A DNA stretch of 64,000 nucleotides from Ectocarpus siliculosus (Eukaryota > Sar > Phaeophyceae > Ectocarpales > Ectocarpaceae). Of this stretch, positions 49,088 to 60,500 are shown one piece after another. The position numbers were made by a program, and so were the translations under genes. Location: NCBI GenBank assembly GCA_000310025.1, contig FN649743.1, positions 4,216,807 to 4,280,806 on the forward strand, given 5' to 3'. Each line of letters starts with the position of its first letter. The stretch's first letter is position 1. The notes under the pieces were generated by a model that saw only the letters and a list, made by a program, of their open reading frames with translations, ran no database searches and was not told the DNA's origin.

Positions 49088-49263
49088 GTCCCCGCTCTTG
49101 GGGTGCATGGCCGGGGCGTCGTTTACCCTGCGCTCTTGTTCGTCGACCTACGTGTACGCCATGTACTGGTACAAATTGACGCCCGGTCCGACCGTCTACC
49201 CCGACAGGGTCCCGGCGTGGATTGATGTCGTCCTTGCGCCGGCCACGTTGGTGCGGATTTTGG
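49088..49263 (+). CDS. Probable membrane-protein exon (partial gene)
   Basis: An open segment between a good acceptor (CCCACAG) and a donor (GTGGGA), with GC-rich third codon positions unlike its surroundings, reads RSPLLGCMAGASFTL, then SSTYVYAMYWYKL and VPAWIDVVLAPATLVRIL. The RSPLL start followed by a hydrophobic stretch resembles a transmembrane-loop boundary in 7TM proteins that carry a C-terminal RGS domain. It lies about 4.4 kb upstream of RGS exons on the same strand, so it could belong to that gene. The link is inference, and neighbouring exons were not found. Confidence 0.5.
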
Positions 49264-52200
49264 GTGGGAAGCTAAGATGCCCTTTTAACGAGTGCGTAGT
49301 TCCGAGTGACACGGAGGACGGATCGGTTCCGTGCCCCGAACGACTAAAAACCGGCTGTATGGGTCGTTGTGCGTGTGCCGTTTCCTGGATTTACGAAAGC
49401 TTAGCTTGTACACCTTGCATGTGCGATCGTGCCAAGCATGCTTTGTTTTGTTTTCGTTCTATGTTTATTATGGCGACGCCCCCCCCGGTTTTCGTGGTGA
49501 GACATGTACTACACGTTTTTCGGTAAATGTAGCCTACTACACTCTTCAGTGCATTTTTTTGTGCATCTACAACCATCCAGGGTCACACAGGAAGGGGTAA
49601 ACACCGGGGACTTTTTCTTATTTTAATTTTTTTTCGTGCCCCACCTTCCTCCTGCGATGCGTGCTGAATTTATGTATATCGCGCGAAGGGTCCAGCCGTC
49701 CTATTCCCTCGTCAACGATGGCAACGTCGAAGTTTGGTACTCACGAGGGCTTTTCAGTTTCGTTTCGCTTCCACCCGTAGATTTTGTGCGTACATGTAAA
49801 TTTTTTACTCCATGGGGATTCGAACTCACAACTTTGCGACTAGCGGTTGCGAGGTTACCACTTAGACCACCGGGGCGACCGGCATGGCAAGCATGCATGG
49901 GTTAAGTCACGTACAAGAGGATAATATTCGATGCTTTCTGTTGTGCTGTGGTTGAGTATTTCGCATGCAACATCGGTCGGGCCCGAGAACAATTCATGCA
50001 GTTGGTCTGGTTAACGTCCTGGTTTGTTCTTTCTACCTATATGTAAATGTTTTTTTTTTTTTCCCACATCTTTTGCTGTGTCTGGTCTGGTGATTGGTCG
50101 TCGTTTCTAGATACTCTGAGCGTGTGTGACGGCTCTACATACGAGGAACTGCGGAGTTGCATATTTTTTCTTTTCGTGTAGCGCCTGAAGCTGATCTCTC
50201 TTTCTCCGCCTCTCTCTCACACTCTCTCTCTCTCTCTGTGTCGGTCTCCCTTGGCAGGTGTCAACTGGAGCCATCGTGGGATGGGTGTTACGACCCCCAA
50301 AAAAGAAACAAATGAGGTCGATTTATGAACGAAAGGCGCGGATTTCGTGTTGTGGTTTCGGCATACGTGCTGCTCGAAGTGGGAGTGTGGACGGTGGTCT
50401 TCATATACGGAATGCCATGGTATGAGGATAATCGTGCGGAGGGGGGGTGAGAGAGAATGTATTTTGAGAGAGAGAGACATAACCAATCGTGCTTGGGGGC
50501 AAGAGATTGGTAACACGATAACCTTATTGATTGAGAGTGATTTGGCGACGTGTGACCTCAAGCGCGCACGAAGCAGTGTACATCAGAATGCAGGCCCCCG
50601 ACTCAATTTGAGAGAGTCGCAAATACAGCGCTGCCTGAATAGTTGTTGAATGCCACATGAACCAAACGTTTTGCGGGCGGTTGTCTCTGTCGCACCTGTT
50701 TCTCCGTTTTTTCGTTTGTATTCTGCTAGGGTCCAAACCGGGGGGATCAGGTTCTTCGATGCGTTCGCGAAGGTGGGAGTGGTGCTCTGTGCTTTGGTTC
50801 TTGGCCGACAACTATGGAAGGTTCAGGACATCGGCCAGCTCAGTACGGATGGCCAACACGTCGCATTTCTATCGATCATCTCAACAAGCAAGAACACGAG
50901 ATTTTCGAAATCTCGACCCGCGGGCGCATGGATGCATACACACTTTTTCCTTCACCGAATACAACAGGCGGTGATTGCATCTAGGATTTCCCGCACGAAT
51001 GACACACTTTAGTCCGCTCCGCCTATCGAACTCCTCTGGGGCAACGTTCAACGTTCAACAGCACGATATGGCCCCCATGCATGTGCAGTCTCCATGGGGA
51101 ACCTGTCGGCTCATAGAGAGCAAGTTTCTGCTGCAAGTATTTTCTATTTCAATACCGTATGTGTCAAGAAGAGAGGGTTAGCTGTGTTCAGGATCGATAA
51201 GAATTTGCATATGTAGTAAAGATATCTGTGTTGGACCGGTGTGATGGGCGACAAGTGACAGTTCTAATTCGCCACCCGCATGCACTGCTACTGCTAACAG
51301 CTCCTTTGGCTGAGCACACCTTGTTTGAAGATTTGTAGCAGATACCCGTTGGTGCGACTGTTTCGTGTCATTTCTGAGCATTGGTACCCCGGGGCATGTT
51401 TCGCGCCGTGCTATACTCGGGATGCGTTCGTCGAAACCCGTGCACCTGCCGAGTTCCTCGATGGATTGATATTCTCAGCACTCTAGGTTGCTTTACCTCC
51501 AGGCCAGCGCTCATATCGTGCAGCGCCAAAATGGTCAAGACTGCGTGTAGCCTCACAGACAATGACATTAGCCAACCAACGAGCTTCACACTAAATATCT
51601 TTTCTACCCAGAAAACGTTGTTCCTACTCATGCCTTATAGTAGATGTCATTATCTCGTACGCGTGAGAAACGAGAGTAGAGCACCACATGACTTATGCGG
51701 GCTAACAATACGTAAAGCGATAACCTCCCCCCCTGAACTAATAGCGCTGTCCTAAGTCGATGGCGATTTTCGACCAAACAAGAAGAGTCGTTTCTGAACC
51801 CTACGCTGCATTGGTCATCCCTGAGTGATAACATTTCGCCCGCCCTCGGCTTCTCCAACCTCTTAATCCACCTCAGCGCCGTTCTTGGTTGCGCTAGCTT
51901 GACCCATGCCCGACCTGGTGTTCAAGTACATCGCCGTCTTCACTGCGATCTTTTCCATGCAACCTGTTGTCTGGACCATGTAAGACGGCAGCAGTCGATG
52001 TGTCCCATGCTTTTCCCCATCTTGTAAGAGCTGGTCTTAGGGTAAGTGACCAAGACAGCATGTAACGGTAGAGCGAGGAAGAATAGTCAGTCACTTGGCG
52101 TTAGAGATGTACGTGTAGGTGTGTTGCCCCAATGGAAACTACGAGGTTTCGCAGGTATCTTGGGGGAAAACAAGAGGACACTTGGCCCTGCCATGTCTGG

Positions 52201-53533
52201 GACAAAGCACCAGGTTGTTCGGGCCCCGAGCTTGAATCCACCAATGACTGTGACCTCAGTATCCTTCTTCCTGAAGGTCACCTTCAGTCATTTCGTCTGT
52301 CAAAGATGCACCTTTAGTTAGGTCAGCGCGCCCCTGCCCTCTGTGCAAATGCACCAGCATTAGGTACCACTAAAAGGTCCGGTAAGGACGACCTCCCTTT
52401 AACAACAAAGTATGACCTTGGTTATTCACGGAGAAGGCTTGACAGGGGTGTGGGAGGGCGTGGTTGTATCTGTTGCCGATCCGATCCGAGATGTTCTTCA
52501 GGAACTAGAACGCTTTGTGACAAATAATGTGTTGATTTCGCTCCGTGGCAACCCGATACCAACTCCGTTTGGCTAACGGGTTGCCCTCGACCAAACCTCT
52601 CAGCTCCGGTTCGCGAAGGAGTGTTGTACGTGCCCTTTGGTTTCGGAAAGGGATATGCTACTCCGCTGTTTGTCACATCATACGGTGCTTGTCACGGTGT
52701 AGTTGCCGAATGACTGTTATATTTACACGCTTAATACGCTGATATCCCAGAGATTCGTGTGTGAATACGTATGAAGCGTTGGCTCGCACTTTCCAACGGC
52801 CCCTGACAAAAGGTGTGTGGTATGGGCGCTACTTTTTCTCATGGCGCAAGCTTGCCAAAGGTGCGGTATGTAAATGAGATCACCTCTTTGAGGTCAGCTG
52901 CTGCGCAATGATAAGCAGCACCGTCGTGTCTAAATCCGCTTCGCCCTTTTCAGTAGGTTGTGAAAAACACAGACGATATGCTCCGCCGTTGTGGTTGGCC
53001 CTCGGATAAACCACTACGCCACGTCCCTAAGAAACAAAGTGCTCCGCAGGGTGGTGATGCCCCGTCAGAGCACCCCGCCGACAATCCGCGACTTACCTCG
53101 TTGGCACGATATAGACAACGGAGTGATCCTATCGGCAATCCATGTCCCTACACTTCCAACATTTCGCAGTTTGCTGCCGAGCAGTCATGACCGACGGCGC
53201 GCTGTGTGGTTCTCACGCCATCAGTTCCACCTCACACAACCAACGCATCCTGCTTGCTCGCACGTGAACATCCGCGGGATCACAGCGTCATCAGACCGGT
53301 ACGAGACTTCATGCTGGGCCAGCAAAGATCGCAGGACCAACGAATAGGCGCGGGGTGCGGCGGTGTACTGGTTCTTCCTCCCTGGATCTGGCTGAGGAGG
53401 TGCCGTATCATCGACCCTAGCAAGAACTACGGTCGTGTCGCCTGCTCCCCCGGCTCCCAGCGACAGAGATCATCCCGGCAGGGGCTCTACAGAGGCCGCA
53501 GTACCCTCCACGAGAACCCGCTGGCTTTTTGTC
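49264..53533. other. Gap between the membrane-type exon and the RGS exons
   Basis: If the two belong together this is intronic with unplaced exons. One candidate exon is 50730-50820 (+), between TGCTAG and GTTCAG, reading GGIRFFDAFAKVGVVLCALV, which is hydrophobic. Otherwise simple repeats (CT-rich 50190-50240, GA-rich 50440-50480) and unrecognised frames are present. Confidence 0.35.
49806..49880 (-). repeat. tRNA-like sequence, probable SINE head or pseudo-tRNA
   Basis: The minus strand carries a perfect A box (TGGTCTAAGTGG, 49869-49858) and B box (GTTCGAATC, 49825-49817) at tRNA-like spacing. However, acceptor and T-stem pairing is poor, with A-C and G-A mismatches, so a functional tRNA is unlikely. 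A tRNA-derived short interspersed element is the better reading. Confidence 0.5.
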
Positions 53534-54736
53534 ATGGGTTTTGGCCCACTGAAGGAGGCCTTTGAGGAGTTTTGCTCGAAGGCGCTTTGCAGTGAGGTAC
53601 GCGAAGACATCGAATCTCGACTGATGTTTGTAGTGCCGGCGTCGACTATGGCGCTGAGCGCGACCCCGAGACATTGTGACAGACTGCCGTAAGCGACACA
53701 TGTTCGATGGAGTGGTTCCTGCGTTTCTCTCCTCTTCTAGACATTGGCTGGATATGATGAAGCCCTTGAGCTGTTGTGGGTATACCTTTCCCGGGAACCG
53801 GGTATTGAGTCACTTCCACCATCCTGCTGCCGGAGGATGTGGCATGGAGGTTTGTAGGAATAACCATGGCGAAACGTAAACATGGCTGTCATTCCTCCCG
53901 GACAGCTACTGTGAACACTTTCTGCTTATATGTGTACGCTCGTCGCGTGTCCGGGGTTCATTGCGGACGACCATAGGCGGATAACCTTTGAGAGATGTCC
54001 CGCTCTTGAAACACTTCCGAGAATCAACTACGTTATGCGCCAAACGCCCAAATTTATCACGGATATGCATTCAATTCGATGGGGTTCACGTTTTCCCTCT
54101 CCACCTCAACCTTGTCTTGTTGTCATGATATGCAGTCGTTCCATTTCTTCGTCGACGTGGCAGAGTATCAGGACTTGCTCAAAGTCACCAGTGGTGACGA
54201 GCACATCAACGATGGCTTCAAACACTTTGTCGGCATTGTCAAAGAGTATATCAAAATCGGTTCCAATTCCGAAGTCAACATCGCCAGCCGGACCAAAACG
54301 AATATTATCGAACTCGGTGAACGGTCCGCGTACGCCTCCCTTTGCCTGGTGAGTGGAAATCAACGAACGGTTTCCGATTCGCCGATGCTGCAACGAAGCC
54401 TGGTGTACGGTGTTTTCTGCTTTTTTTGTCGCCCTTCTACCAGCCTCATTTGGATTGGTTTGACTCGAGAACCCCTTCTTTGTCTGGGGGGTTTGGTGTT
54501 CGACAGCTCTCACGAATGCATGTTCCCTCGTGGAATTCGAAGGGTAAATGCCCGCTGGTAATGTGCCTCTTTGTGTTTTGCCGCAAGAGGACCGCATCGC
54601 AGTGCTCAATCTGGCCGAAAAGGAAATTATCACCATGTTGGCGGAAAACCTGCTGGACAAATTCCAAGCCACGCCATACTATAAAGAGATAGCTGGTGAC
54701 CTCACGTTAGTAGCGAATGAAGCTGCTATTTCATGA
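53534..54736 (+). CDS. RGS-domain protein, 3' exons (5' end unresolved)
   Basis: RGS domains bind activated G-alpha subunits and speed GTP hydrolysis, ending G-protein signals. Three exons are phase-consistent: one ending at 53596 (PLKEAFEEFCSKALCSE), 54136-54348 (starting SFHFFVDVAEYQDLLK and including NSEVNIASRTKTNI) and 54590-54736 (DRIAVLNLAEKEIITMLAEN, DKFQATPYYKEI, stop). Together they give the expected helical order of the roughly 120-residue RGS fold, followed by only about 14 residues, so the domain is C-terminal. The coordinate 53534 is just the first in-frame Met in the first exon; the true exon and gene start further upstream. Proteins with seven transmembrane helices and a C-terminal RGS domain are known in plants and protists, and a membrane-type exon lies upstream at 49088-49263. 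I have not been able to connect them. Confidence 0.8.
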
Positions 54737-57529
54737 GAGGAGTACACGTACTGCTCCCTGTACGGCATACACTTTCCTCATTTGTTCGAAAGGTGATAGG
54801 CCGACAACGTCGGATGTCCAAGGTATCGGAAGATTTCACTAATTCCGGCATGGCGCATTCAACATTGCGCTTCTTCGGTGGCATCGATGTCTGGTATTTC
54901 TTGACGAGGGAGTGACCATTGCTGATCTCTTCTAGTGGTGAACCTAAGGGCGTTCACGACAAAAGATTCGAGCCGAACGGCCTACGGGCCGGTCGGAGTG
55001 GGAAGGAGTACGTAGCAAGTGAAACCGGTGGTCGTGGCCGAGAGCTCATTTCCAGATACAGTGACGAGCTCGAGTTCTCCTACGTTCAGGGTTAAGGAGG
55101 TCGATCTCAAGTCGCCTTCGGCAATCAGCATATCTACATACACAGGGTTTTCGTTCGGTGCCATATTAACTGGCATTGCAAGTGACCCCGTGGCCCCTCT
55201 CTTTGGGTGATGAGCTTTCAGATTGCATAAAGTATCCCACCCACATTCTTGAGCGTTTAGGGGCGCATGAGATGCGTGGTCCACACGGCAGGTCGGAGCA
55301 TCCTTGTCTTGCGTATGTATTATAGCTCCCACGAGGCACGGAAACCCTGAGTACCGGATAAGTACCCTTATCAGGCGAAACCGCACAGAGACAACGCGGG
55401 GCACCAGTGCGGGGGGCGTGTCGGATGTACGGAGTCGATCCCAATGAATCTGATGATCTTTCGGTTCTCGAGGTAAAATGTGTCTCGGTCGAATGGTGTA
55501 TACAATTTGAGATGGCAACAGCGGTGTTGAGAGAGGGGGGGCAATGACAGAGTAATAGAACAGGCTTGTAGCCAAACACGGTTTCCTACCATGAAGTTGC
55601 TCACGTTACCCTGTCGTGGGGGAGTATCGACAAAACGTGTTGTAAGTTGAATACTTCCAGCAAGATGTCACTGAGAGCCAAGTACGATCGCTCTCGAAGA
55701 ACGGTAAGGGGAGAGTACTTCTTTGATGTGTACTTTGTTTGAGCATAGCTCTTGGTAGAACGGAATGTTGTCGACTCGTTGACAACGCTATCGGAAACTA
55801 ATCGCGATGGTGACACCCTGTGACTTTGTAATTCATGTGGGAAGCAAGGGTTCGTTCGTTGATTCAATTTCGAATTTTCGTTTTGGTTTAAGCGATAAGG
55901 TTAGATGCAGGTTTGGTCGTGTTGCAACTACACTGCTCGCGTAAATTGTCCGAAATGCCATTCCAACTGGTTTGAATCAAGGATTCGGAACGGTATCTCG
56001 TTGGTTATTCTTTGTCTTTCCTTTGAGTCGAAGGTTTTTTTGGGGGTTTGGCCAGAACAGGAAGGTGATGACTGCACCCTCGCTTTAACTTATGAAGATG
56101 GAGCAGGGGCTGATCAATGGAGCCCGCCGGTAGGTTAGCATGCCGAAAATTCAATACCACTGAAGGACTGAGATTAGCTGACTATTTTCTCACTACGAAT
56201 TGTTATTTCGGCCGTTCTCAAAGTCATCATGAAAGAAAGTTGTCGTAAAGGTGCAAGAGCGTGGCGCGACGAACACACTGCCCGCACACTCATACCAAAA
56301 CGCCCCCACAAGATATCGGGGCTCAGAACACAGTAAAAAATTGGACTCAGCCGCCGGCAACACACTACAACCTACCATACGGTATGCTTGGTAGGACAGT
56401 CAATGTAAACGGGGAACCTTGACGTTGCTACCAATGACAGGCAACCCGCGCATCCTAAGAAAGAATGTTGTCTTGTCTCTGAGACGAACTGCAGAAACAT
56501 ATGATGCATGGTATTAGCGGAAGGTCCATATACTGGGGCGTCGCCTCTTTTTGAACGGTTGCATTTTGTCGAGTACGTATTCAACCCGAAAAACGGGTGG
56601 ATGAATTCACAACGTTAGAGGCGGTCATGAACATTCAGACGCCGACCGCGCCAGATCCCAGCAACCAAGACATTCGTCCAATACTTTGGTGCCGCTCACG
56701 GAATGAGAGGAAGTTATAGTTACATAGTATCCTTTATCCCATACACCCCGAAAGTCTATCGTACGCACATCAGTCGCCACAAAAAACACATATAAAACGC
56801 CTGCGCGAGAGTGCTATGTAGATCCATGTACCGAGACCTCATCCGGGGAATTTATCTTTTTCGGCATGAGCACCGTTCTTCAAGAGTTTCACCGCATTCG
56901 GGCATTCCTTGCTGTGGCCTAAGCTGGCGATTCCAGCAACTACTATGAACGGCACGTTGTGCGGTGACAACGGAAGGCCTCTCATGCGTCTGAACGGCCT
57001 TTCAGGTTTTTGCAGGTTCCCACGTGCAATGGTCGAAGCTCATGACGCGCCAAGCCAATAATTTCTGCCCTCTAGCTCTGTCCCACTTCGTAGAAATATG
57101 CCAAGCCTGCCACATCAAGGAGGAAGTCCGAGGCAGAAATGGCAACGATCTTTGACTCAGCACTTAGTGATGGTCCCAAAATTATCTCACATCAGCCAAA
57201 CGATACTCGCAATATCGCGATGAGAGAAGCATTCCCTCTCTATTCCACCAGCCTTAGCGGCTCGAGCGCACCTATGAGCAACGAGCGAAAGTACATTGAT
57301 TCCGTGACAACATCGTGCCTTAGAACTTCCACGTGGCGAGGCACACTTGAAGCATGTATCCTAAAGACAAAATTTGTCACGCAATAAAAGTATCGAAGAC
57401 CACACGTATCAACTCCTGAGAGGGCTGAAGCCCGATCTCCGACACCTCATTTTTTGCTTCATGTGAAGTGCGCGGTGTTCTTTTTATATCGTGGCGACGG
57501 TTTCTGGCCTCTCGTGTGTGATGGAGCGA
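54737..57529. other. Spacer between RGS and GT61 genes
   Basis: Both genes end into this stretch. A minus-strand open segment, 55190-54982, reads ENPVYVDMLIAEGDLRST and GELELVTVSGNELSATTTG and looks protein-like, but has no recognised family or partner exon. A plus-strand frame at 57139-57387 is similar in quality. Neither is called a gene. Confidence 0.4.
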
Positions 57530-60500
57530 CTAACCTCCTTTGTATTTTGGTGGTTTCTTCTGGAAGGACTGTGCCGGGCCCGGATTCGGGGCGGCGTCGT
57601 TGCACACATCAATGCGATTGCCGTCTCGCCTCCAAAGCGCCAGGGCGCATCGCACAGTCTTCACGGCCATGTCGTGATCTACCTGGTAGTCTACGGGAAT
57701 TTGGCGCCAAAAGTATCCGAGAAATGAAGTGGGGCGGGGGGGTGGCTTCAATGTCCAATGAATGAGGGAAGCCTTTGCAACCCATACAGCAAGAGGATTA
57801 TGCTGTCCAACGTACAAGTGACGCGCGTTTTAACCTCGATGACTACTGGAGATTCAATATGGAAATATCGTAAACATCAAAGAAAAAGTAGATCTTGTGC
57901 ATGAGGGTTGCTCGCGAATGCAAGGTACGATTTCAAAGTTGTTCTTTTCTTCAGTTACCGTTTCTTGGAGGAGCTTGCGACCGCGGGAAATCGATTTGTT
58001 TTTGACTTGCAGAGTAGCGAAAAACCAGATACTGGGCAAAGGTCCAAAACAGCAATTGGTATGCACCCAACAGCACACGGAGTGCACGGTGCAGCCCCAC
58101 AACACCCCGAGGCCTTAACCACACGGTCGAGTCCTGTGTTCAGATTGCGGGTACGGGAGAACACAAACCATGTGCCCAGAGAAGATGGCCACAACCGGTG
58201 CTAATTGCAACGCCCTGACTGTGACATCACTCACGACACCGGAGATGTCAGCTACACCGTTTCATCGCCCGCAGATAGTGTCGGTGTGTGTTTTCGGAAC
58301 TCATCACATGTGAGCAAAAGGACCCTAGCTTTCAGCGAAGGCTGTTGCCACGGGCTTTCCGCTTTTGTGGAAATCGGTCGCTGAAACCTTCACGTGTTTG
58401 CTTCTGTCGTTGTTCACCAACTTGATTCCTCCATGTGGTGTGCAGAAGACCAAGAATTCTGAACTAACTTCATTACGATCCCCCGATACAGAAACATTGA
58501 AGGGTTTTTCGAAACCGGAGTCATTGTTGGACAACGCCTCTCTGGCAGCTTCTCATTTATACACGATGAGCCTCGAACGCTTATATATTTATCTGTCCAG
58601 CACGGAGGAGTGTCGGTGGGAGCTACTCGCGATTGTCATGGGGATGACGCGATGATGGTTGGGATTAGTGCACAGCTGCCATGTTTTGCCAGCGTTGTTG
58701 ATGTGAGCCAAGGGGCAACAACGAATCCAAGTGGCATAACTGAACGCGACTCACGTGACCCCGGCAGGGTCCGGAGCTTGATGTAACCTCCTCGTCGGGC
58801 CTGCGCAACCTTGTGGAAAATTTCCTTCAAAGCCCCAAACGAAGCGCGATTTTCGTTCGCGATCGAGACGCGTGGAAAAAGGGCACGGTTCAGTGCAATG
58901 GGATCAGCACATAGCAACCTGGTTGTGGAAGCATCGCTGACTTACTATCTGGTTTTTGCGGTACTTCCTCGGACAAATGGAGATGTGCCGGAGGATGCAA
59001 CCGTGGATGCGGGGGGTAGAACCGTAGCCGTATGTTCTGCGCAAATTTCATGTTTGGTAGTGACGGGTATTACTAAAGTTGACTTTGTGAGCGGGCCTAC
59101 GCGAGAACGAACGGTGCCGCAGCTCCTTACTGGAGTCTTAGCACCCACGGTATCTCCTTCTTCCACCACGGTCGTTGCGGGTAGCGTACGATACCGACTA
59201 TGTTGTTGACAGCTGCCTCGAGGGCTTGCCGAAATCCTTGTTCGAGACCGATGGAACTAGCGGTCACCGTTCCCCCTTGGGGAAAAACGGTTGGAAATAT
59301 GTTGGAAGACCGAAGAAAATTGGTTGATTCGAATTCCACAAAAAAATCGTCAGGATCCTGGGTGTGGCATTACTCATTCAGATCTCGCTCATGGAGGCAG
59401 TCACGCCAAGCCCATCTTCCACAACAAGATGAGGTCTCGAGACTTGAGTACCCCCCAACCGTCTTCTTCTCTAAGCTGAGAGGGTGTATCTGAGTGCCAA
59501 ACCTGCTTTCGGCGTGCACATGAGACCGGGGTGTGTGTGCGCGCGCTGGTACTCTGCTGTGCATTTGGGACAACCTTTTTTGCTGGTGCTTCTACTTGAA
59601 AAAGTACTTGCACGTTTGAGTGCACCCACCTGTCCCCTTGGTTTCCCTAAATCGATTGCTGGTAATTGGAATTCGCGTACTAACTAACTTTCAAGTCTGA
59701 AATGTTAAACCTTTTTTTGTGGGCGGTCTGCACGAGAAACTACGTACGGCGAGCTTTGCCCCAGGCCGGTGTCCGTAATCTCGACGGTATGAAACGCGCT
59801 AGTGGGAAGAACGTGTGGTTTTTCCCCCCACCCTGGAGCCCATCCATTAGGTTTTGAGGCCTATGTGGGACCTTTATTTTTCCGGCTGAACCTCGCCTGG
59901 CACCACATACCCTCAAACCTTGAGTCTCATACCCGCATTTAGCACGTCTGGCTTTCAGGGACACCACCGATTATCTGGTTCCATCGAAGTGTTCACGGGA
60001 ACGCAGGATATATCGAGTGGGAAGGGTTGTGGCCTGCAACGCTTGCCCGTAATTTTCGGGGGAAAGGAAAAATCGCCACCACCCTGTGGAATACATCGTA
60101 CCTTGTCCCAACCCTCGCTCATGACCTCAACGAGAACCAACCCTTGGTTGCCGTAAAGAACGTTCGTCAGTTCTGCTCCATGCACTCCGAGGTAGATGTC
60201 ATAGCCCGACAGAGACCCGACCATTTTCTTGAGGCTGTCACTTCCCTAGTGTTTCAGTGCGGAAAGGAAGGCTGCAATGTTCGATTTATGTGTTATAACT
60301 GCGTCGTGTAATCAAAATTGTCTATTCGTGGCTTCAATGGGGTTGGTCGATTCGTGGATGCTTTTTCTATTTGCCACGTGCATCGGGGGTTGACCAGATT
60401 TGGAGAAAGGCAGAGGTGCTCGCGCCTCTCATCAAGCAAGCGCTTACGAGGTATGCATGCATACAGCAACCGAATCTTCTACAATTCGCCAAGTCGTTAC

